From Enterococcus hulanensis (GTDB lineage Bacteria > Bacillota > Bacilli > Lactobacillales > Enterococcaceae), in NCBI RefSeq assembly GCF_005405485.1, contig NZ_BJED01000007.1:167931-231930 (forward strand): a stretch of DNA of 64,000 nt, given 5' to 3'. Position numbers and translations under genes: made by a program. Under the pieces are notes generated by a model. It was not told the DNA's origin and did not search any database. It saw only the letters and a program-made list of their open reading frames with translations. Shown here in pieces: positions 59,647 to 64,000 of the stretch. Positions within the stretch are counted from its first letter, which is position 1. The number at the start of each line of letters is the position of its first letter.

Positions 59647-60890
59647 ATTTGCTCCTTTTTAATCACTTGGATGAACATGCACATAAAACCAAATACTGTC
59701 GCTGACAGTGCTGAAAAAAAGACATGTCCGACCAAAAAACTGTAAATAACCGAAAAAATTAATAAGAATACGCAAAACTTACTACTACCTTGATAAACTG
59801 CTACTCTTAGAAAATGAACGACCACCGCCACAAGGATGATTGTTCCAATAATTCCATAGGAGAAAAACATGTCAAAAAAATCCATTTCGATCAGACCGCC
59901 CTTCCTGCCATACCAGTTCCAACGATTCTCAAAGCCTGAACCAAACCAAAAAATCAATTGATTTTCCGGCACTTGAGAAAAATTTGCAGCTGCATCTCGT
60001 AAATAAACATTCCTAGAACTCAACAACAGTCTCGGCCAATCATCCTGATAAAGCGTTCGAAAGTATGTAAAGCGTGCAATAACACTAGATAAAGACGTTA
60101 ATAGGAACTCTTTTCCCCTCATCAAAAGAAGTAGTAGCAGTCCTAACAAAAATTCAAAAACGAAAAATTGCTCATACAATGAATCGCTGCGATAACGAAA
60201 AAGAAAATAGCCGATTAAATAGAAGGTATAGAGAATGCCTGTTAATAAGCCGGACTTTGTTCCTAAAATCAGCAGACAATACATATTAAGAAAATAAAGA
60301 ATTAATAAAAGACTTGCTGGTATTACCGGTTTATTTTGCTGGATCAGAAACCAGCCCACAAAAAAAAGCATAATTAAAAAAGCATAGGCGATATCATTAG
60401 TAGCAAAGTAAAAACCTTTGAAGCCAGCTGCATCATCATAGGTGTTATTTCCCAGGCCCAAAACATAAGGGACGGCTAAACCGCCGATCAAAAAAACATC
60501 CAATACAATAGTCAGTTTTGATAGCCCCTTTACTGATAAAGCTATTTCGAATTGCTTCGCAAAAAAGGGAATCAGTAGGCATAAGGAAAAACGAATAACA
60601 TAAGACATTTCTTCCACCAGCAGATTAAAGCCTGTCTCGAAAAATAGGGCCTGAAAAATACAAATGATCGTTAATGAAAAAAGTGTAATAAGAAGTAATA
60701 CATAATCATCTGTTTGCTTCATTCCTTTCACCAAAACACCGTAAAGAATATAGGCTATGAAAAAAATTCTATACGCTGTTCCCAATGGAATATTACTGCC
60801 GTATGATATGAAAACCCCGTTGAAAATATCCACGATAGGAAAAATCATTATCAACAGCAAAAAAATATGAAGCCTTATCCGATCGCTCAA
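59643..60890 (-). CDS. Wzy-type O-antigen/EPS polymerase
   Basis: About 415 residues from a TTG at 60890, eight bases after AAAAGGAG; an ATG at 60935 in frame has no such site. It has about ten to twelve membrane helices with little sequence conservation, and a larger periplasm-side loop (about 290-345, LLLSSRNVYLRDAAANFSQV ... FWFGSGFENRW) typical of Wzy. It joins repeat units at the outer face of the membrane. It is the first gene of the EPS operon. Confidence 0.85.
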   Translation of the reverse strand: MSDRIRLHIFLLLIMIFPIVDIFNGVFISYGSNIPLGTAYRIFFIAYILYGVLVKGMKQTDDYVLLLITLFSLTIICIFQALFFETGFNLLVEEMSYVIRFSLCLLIPFFAKQFEIALSVKGLSKLTIVLDVFLIGGLAVPYVLGLGNNTYDDAAGFKGFYFATNDIAYAFLIMLFFVGWFLIQQNKPVIPASLLLILYFLNMYCLLILGTKSGLLTGILYTFYLIGYFLFRYRSDSLYEQFFVFEFLLGLLLLLLMRGKEFLLTSLSSVIARFTYFRTLYQDDWPRLLLSSRNVYLRDAAANFSQVPENQLIFWFGSGFENRWNWYGRKGGLIEMDFFDMFFSYGIIGTIILVAVVVHFLRVAVYQGSSKFCVFLLIFSVIYSFLVGHVFFSALSATVFGFMCMFIQVIKKEQI

Positions 60891-61178
60891 TAAATCTCTC
60901 CTTTTCTTTAGAATTAAGTAAAATTTGCAATGCATAAAATTAAATATAATTAATGTTAATCTAGTCGATATTTATTCAAACATCTGTTTTTGTTAATTTT
61001 TAATCAAAATTTGATTGGTTGACTTTTGAATAAGAGTATAAAATGATAAATGTAAGTTAATAAAACGGAATATTAACATCGCGAAAGTCTATTTGTTTAT
61101 TCGACGAAACATTTCTTACTGTTTGTTTAACTAAATTAATTTAAAAATAAATCATTGAAAGGAGTAATTTACAGGAAG
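60891..61178. promoter_or_regulatory. Divergent control region between the EPS operon and the second Mga-like gene
   Basis: About 290 very AT-rich bases with a perfect inverted repeat AATCAAA-A-TTTGATT at 61002-61016 and a TATAAA box near 61037. It must hold promoters for both directions. Confidence 0.45.
61002..61016. repeat. 7-bp inverted repeat in the EPS/Mga divergent promoter
   Basis: AATCAAA (61002-61008), one base, TTTGATT (61010-61016), centrally placed between the divergent genes, hence a candidate operator. AT-rich background weakens the case. Confidence 0.4.
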
Positions 61179-62717
61179 ATGTTTCTAATCAATCAAGTTG
61201 CGGATCTATTTGACAAGGAAACGTTCACAAAAATAAAAATTATTTGTCTGTTAAAGGAATGTAAAACGTGGCTATCAATTGATGAGCTGTCACTGCAGCT
61301 AGAAAGTAATCAAAGAACTATTTTGAAGTACCTTACATTTATTGAAGAAGACATCGATTCGTTCATTTCCAACAATGAAATTGTATTGAAGAATCACAAT
61401 AAGAAAGGATATTTTTTGCATTATGATTTTGAACCGGCTTTAGAGGATTTGATTTTCCGAATGATCGAGGGGACTATTAACTATCAATTGATAATGAAAA
61501 TCTTTTTCTCAAAAATGCCTTCAATCATCCAATTTTCACATAAGCATTATGTCAGTGAGTCTTCTCTATGGCGCATGATCAATAAATTTCGAAAAAAATT
61601 AATGCCTAAGGGAATAACGATTGAACGTCGTTCTTTAGAATTGGTGGGGAATGAAACACATATTCGTAATCTCAGCTTTCTCCTGCTATTGACTTCATTT
61701 AGCAGAGGCAGCTGGCCTTATGGAGGGACTACAAGATTAATCACCGAAAAAATTATTGACCGTGTTATTAACTTTTTCCATTTATGTTTATCGGAGTTTG
61801 AATACAAGAAACTTTTTTGCATGATTGCGGTGTGCATTGAAAGAGCAAAAAGAGGAAAGCATGTTCAGCTAACAAAGGAGCAGCGAGAAAATATCGAAAA
61901 AAATGAGCTGTTCGATCGCTTTTTTCATGAACTGAGGGATATTTTGCCCAAAGAGCTCCAGCAGCAAAATGAAATAGGCTTTCTATTTTTATATGTTTTT
62001 ACAATAGACGAAGTGTTTAATAATACTTACATACGAAAAGATTTTATCGAATTTCATTATGAGCGGAACACACAACTGTTCCAGTCGGTCGAAATCTTCA
62101 AAAAACTCTGGTTTGATGAACAGAAGTTTTTCATTTCAAAAGAAGACCTTAAAACAGTGGATAAAAGTCTCTACAGTGCTCATCTGCATTGTCAGTTATT
62201 CCATAATAAAGAGCCTTCTGATTATCATTCACAGGAACCTTGTTTATATTCCAGTGAATCTATCTCTCCTCACTTAAGAAATCGAGCAAGCGAGTTAATT
62301 TCTTTGCTATACAAAAAAACCGGTTTTCCACTCTTTCGAGACAGCAGCTATTTATTATCCGTTTATCCTTTATTGTTTGAAACAATCACGCCTCTTCAAA
62401 AAGTGGAGGAGCCTTTGCAGATTTTCTTAGCATCAGACTTGTCAAATTTGGAGGAGCAGCGTCTGATCAACATGATTAAAAATGAATTTTTAGGGCGTTT
62501 TAAAATGGAAATTTACACTCACCATGATTGCCTGGGTGAAATTAATTCACTCGATCTGCTGCTTTCAACAAGAAAAACAATTTTAGTCGATCAGCCCGCT
62601 ATTCCCAATATCGTGATTCCTCGAAAACCCACAAAACTAGATTTTTGCACGCTAGAGGCGAAATTAAACGAACTTTTTATGATAAAAAACCAGCAAAAAA
62701 GGCAGGTATCTTTTTGA
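61179..62717 (+). CDS. Mga-like transcriptional regulator (EPS cluster copy)
   Basis: About 512 residues from ATG 61179; AAAGGAG lies 15 bases upstream and a TTG start at 61155 is a possible alternative, so the start is unsettled. N-terminal helix-turn-helix: KIICLLKECKTWLSIDELSL then LESNQRTILKYLTFIEEDID. A second winged helix (FSHKHYVSESSLWRMINKFR) precedes PRD-like and EIIB-like regions. It aligns along its length with the protein at 41566-43062 (VSESSLWRMI with ISESAFKSKI). It is divergent from the EPS operon and is its likely regulator. Confidence 0.82.
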   Translation: MFLINQVADLFDKETFTKIKIICLLKECKTWLSIDELSLQLESNQRTILKYLTFIEEDIDSFISNNEIVLKNHNKKGYFLHYDFEPALEDLIFRMIEGTINYQLIMKIFFSKMPSIIQFSHKHYVSESSLWRMINKFRKKLMPKGITIERRSLELVGNETHIRNLSFLLLLTSFSRGSWPYGGTTRLITEKIIDRVINFFHLCLSEFEYKKLFCMIAVCIERAKRGKHVQLTKEQRENIEKNELFDRFFHELRDILPKELQQQNEIGFLFLYVFTIDEVFNNTYIRKDFIEFHYERNTQLFQSVEIFKKLWFDEQKFFISKEDLKTVDKSLYSAHLHCQLFHNKEPSDYHSQEPCLYSSESISPHLRNRASELISLLYKKTGFPLFRDSSYLLSVYPLLFETITPLQKVEEPLQIFLASDLSNLEEQRLINMIKNEFLGRFKMEIYTHHDCLGEINSLDLLLSTRKTILVDQPAIPNIVIPRKPTKLDFCTLEAKLNELFMIKNQQKRQVSF

Positions 62718-62733
62718 AGGATACCTGCCTTTT
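62697..62733. terminator. Bidirectional terminator between the Mga-like gene and the phosphatase gene
   Basis: 14-bp perfect stem AAAAGGCAGGTATC (62697-62710) with GATACCTGCCTTTT (62720-62733). Confidence 0.92.
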
Positions 62734-62736
62734 CAC

Positions 62737-63498
62737 TTATCTGAAGAAAGAATGTCGTTTTACCTTTTGAAAAGCCGGACGCTTTACTGGATATCCATTC
62801 AGCAGATCTTTGGTCATCTGCTCCAGCTCTCTCACTAATTCACTCCCAAAATCCCTTTCAATTTCTTGATAAGCTTCCTTTAAATAAAAGCCTCGCTGCT
62901 GAATACTATGAGCATCGGAGGCAACCATGTAAACCAACCGATTACTCAACATTGTCCTAGCTACCTTTTGAATTTTCCGACCAAAAAAGCCAATAACACT
63001 TGGCGCAGTTAATTGAGTTAAGACTCCCATTTCCAGATACGGTACTAGTCGGTTCGGGTCTTTTGAGAACACGTCATTACGTTCAGGATGGACTATCACA
63101 GGTGTATGCCCCTGTTCAATTAGCTGATAAAAAAGCTGATCCGTATAGGCCGGAACCTCTGCTGCTGGAAACTCGATCAGCAGGTATTGGTTATTCAGAT
63201 CTGTAAATAGAATATCTTGATGCCGAATATCTTCAAGCAATTCACCAGTCAAACGAACCTCCTGACCTTCAAAAAGAGTCAATTCTATCCCTCTTTGATC
63301 GAATTCCTGCTGCAAATTTTTTACAGCGGCGATCACATTGACAGCTGGATTATCGTAACGGCCATTCTTATGATGCGGGGTACATAAAATGTGTGTAATC
63401 CCCTGTTGCACAGCTACATGACCCATAGCGATACTCTCTTCAAGATTTTTAGGACCATCATCCACCCCTGGAAGAATATGACAATGTAAATCTATCAC
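62737..63498 (-). CDS. CpsB/CapC-type protein-tyrosine phosphatase (PHP fold)
   Basis: 253 residues from a GTG at 63498, eight bases after TTGGAG; a GTG at 63507 overlaps that site. Metal-binding PHP motifs: IDLHCHILPGVDDGPKN, ILCTPHHKNGRYDN, VIVHPERND and YMVASDAHSIQQRG. It needs Mn2+ and removes phosphate from the BY-kinase tyrosines, completing the control cycle with the kinase encoded at 50100. It is separated from the other EPS genes by the Mga-like gene on the opposite strand. Confidence 0.93.
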   Translation of the reverse strand: MIDLHCHILPGVDDGPKNLEESIAMGHVAVQQGITHILCTPHHKNGRYDNPAVNVIAAVKNLQQEFDQRGIELTLFEGQEVRLTGELLEDIRHQDILFTDLNNQYLLIEFPAAEVPAYTDQLFYQLIEQGHTPVIVHPERNDVFSKDPNRLVPYLEMGVLTQLTAPSVIGFFGRKIQKVARTMLSNRLVYMVASDAHSIQQRGFYLKEAYQEIERDFGSELVRELEQMTKDLLNGYPVKRPAFQKVKRHSFFR

Positions 63499-64000
63499 GC
63501 ATATCACTCCAAACTAATTAATATCTCTGAAAAGCTCTTTGAATAAGATCAAATAGTCAAGCACCCCCTATGGCTCCACTGTTTCATATCCAATCTATCG
63601 TTTGATTTTAACAGATATTCCTTTCAATGCCCTATCAAAATTCGCTTATTTTTCGAAAAAAAAATGTTGTTATAAAGATGCCAATACCCAATACGTACGG
63701 ATTAGTCATCCGTACGTGACCATCAGAATGTCTTATCCGTTAACTATAAATAATCTGCAAACACCCCGTGGTTATCACTAATAATTAATGGGGTTAAGTT
63801 AAATAAAAAAATATTGCGTTGATGTAACTTGAGAAAAAAATATAATGGTGAGCTCATCAATTGGGTTCTTTCTGAAGTTTTGGTATAAAATCTCAGAGAA
63901 GCTCTTTTTTAATTTGAAATATTGGGTTTGTCAACTAAACTGTGGAAGTTAATTAATTAAGTTTTCTAGTAAATAGCCTCTCACAGTATTTTTAAGCAAC
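63499..64000. other. 500-base terminal stretch without a gene
   Basis: Very AT-rich, upstream of the phosphatase gene. It contains the palindrome at 63693-63717 and a GGTATAAAAT box near 63881 on the plus strand that could start a transcript leaving the window. No open frame with a ribosome site is visible. Confidence 0.4.
63693..63717. repeat. 10-bp perfect inverted repeat upstream of the phosphatase gene
   Basis: ACGTACGGAT (63693-63702), five bases TAGTC, ATCCGTACGT (63708-63717). No T-run follows on either strand, so it is not a normal terminator. It could be a regulator site or an RNA hairpin, or the end of a mobile element. Confidence 0.55.

Noticed and set aside
1..64000. CRISPR arrays, tRNA/rRNA genes, insertion sequences or prophage genes
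   Set aside because: I saw no regularly spaced repeats, no tRNA or rRNA signatures and no transposase, integrase or phage structural genes in the window.

Overview
The window looks like a chromosomal segment of a low-GC Gram-positive coccus, most likely an Enterococcus or close relative. The evidence is a water-forming NADH oxidase of streptococcal/enterococcal type, a WxL surface-protein cluster (WxL, DUF916 and LPXTG proteins), Mga-like regulators, a LevR-type sigma-54 PTS operon, a T-box leader, a Bce-type antimicrobial-peptide module and Gram-positive capsule/EPS machinery. Most genes lie on the minus strand. The species call is inference from gene families.

Left part (1-10 kb): a truncated TIR-like (DUF1863/ThsB-type) protein at the very edge, a GNAT acetyltransferase, nox with a cre-like site, an AgrC/LytTR-type two-component system whose probable target promoter (two 15-bp direct repeats 22 bp apart) drives a membrane-anchored protein, a Crp-family regulator, an unlisted 55-codon membrane peptide, a frameshifted SRPBCC gene, and a T-box-controlled metQ-msrA pair.

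10-19 kb: a fructoselysine/glucoselysine-type (gfr-like) locus. A mannose-family PTS (IIA, IIB, IIC, IID) and a SIS deglycase are read from a -24/-12 promoter with upstream CAACACTT repeats. A LevR-like activator with GAFTGA is transcribed with a HAD phosphatase. A second SIS deglycase has its own sigma-A promoter and faces a GntR regulator across an inverted repeat.

19-33 kb: a MATE exporter with a structured, terminator-containing leader; a MarR-flavodoxin-FMN-binding operon; a BceRS-BceAB-like module; a DeoR-DUF1576 pair; two unknown proteins; recQ.

33-43 kb: a WxL surface cluster (lectin-WxL giant protein, small LPXTG protein, WxL protein, DUF916/DUF3324 protein, orphan regulator, Thr-rich LPXTG protein) with a divergent Mga-like regulator.

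43-64 kb: a PspC protein, a decayed esterase-like gene, then an exopolysaccharide/capsule cluster: Wzy, two glycosyltransferases, two Wzz-like proteins, pyruvyl transferase, flippase, WecG/TagA transferase, orphan regulator, initiating sugar transferase, BY-kinase, a secreted Ig-repeat protein, a DUF4352 lipoprotein, UDP-GlcNAc 2-epimerase and an LCP ligase. A second Mga-like regulator is divergent to it, and a PHP tyrosine phosphatase sits beyond. The WxL and EPS clusters have matching control genes: each has one Mga-like protein and one member of the same pseudo-receiver/winged-helix family. This shared, apparently phosphorylation-independent regulatory pair is the most distinctive feature of the window.
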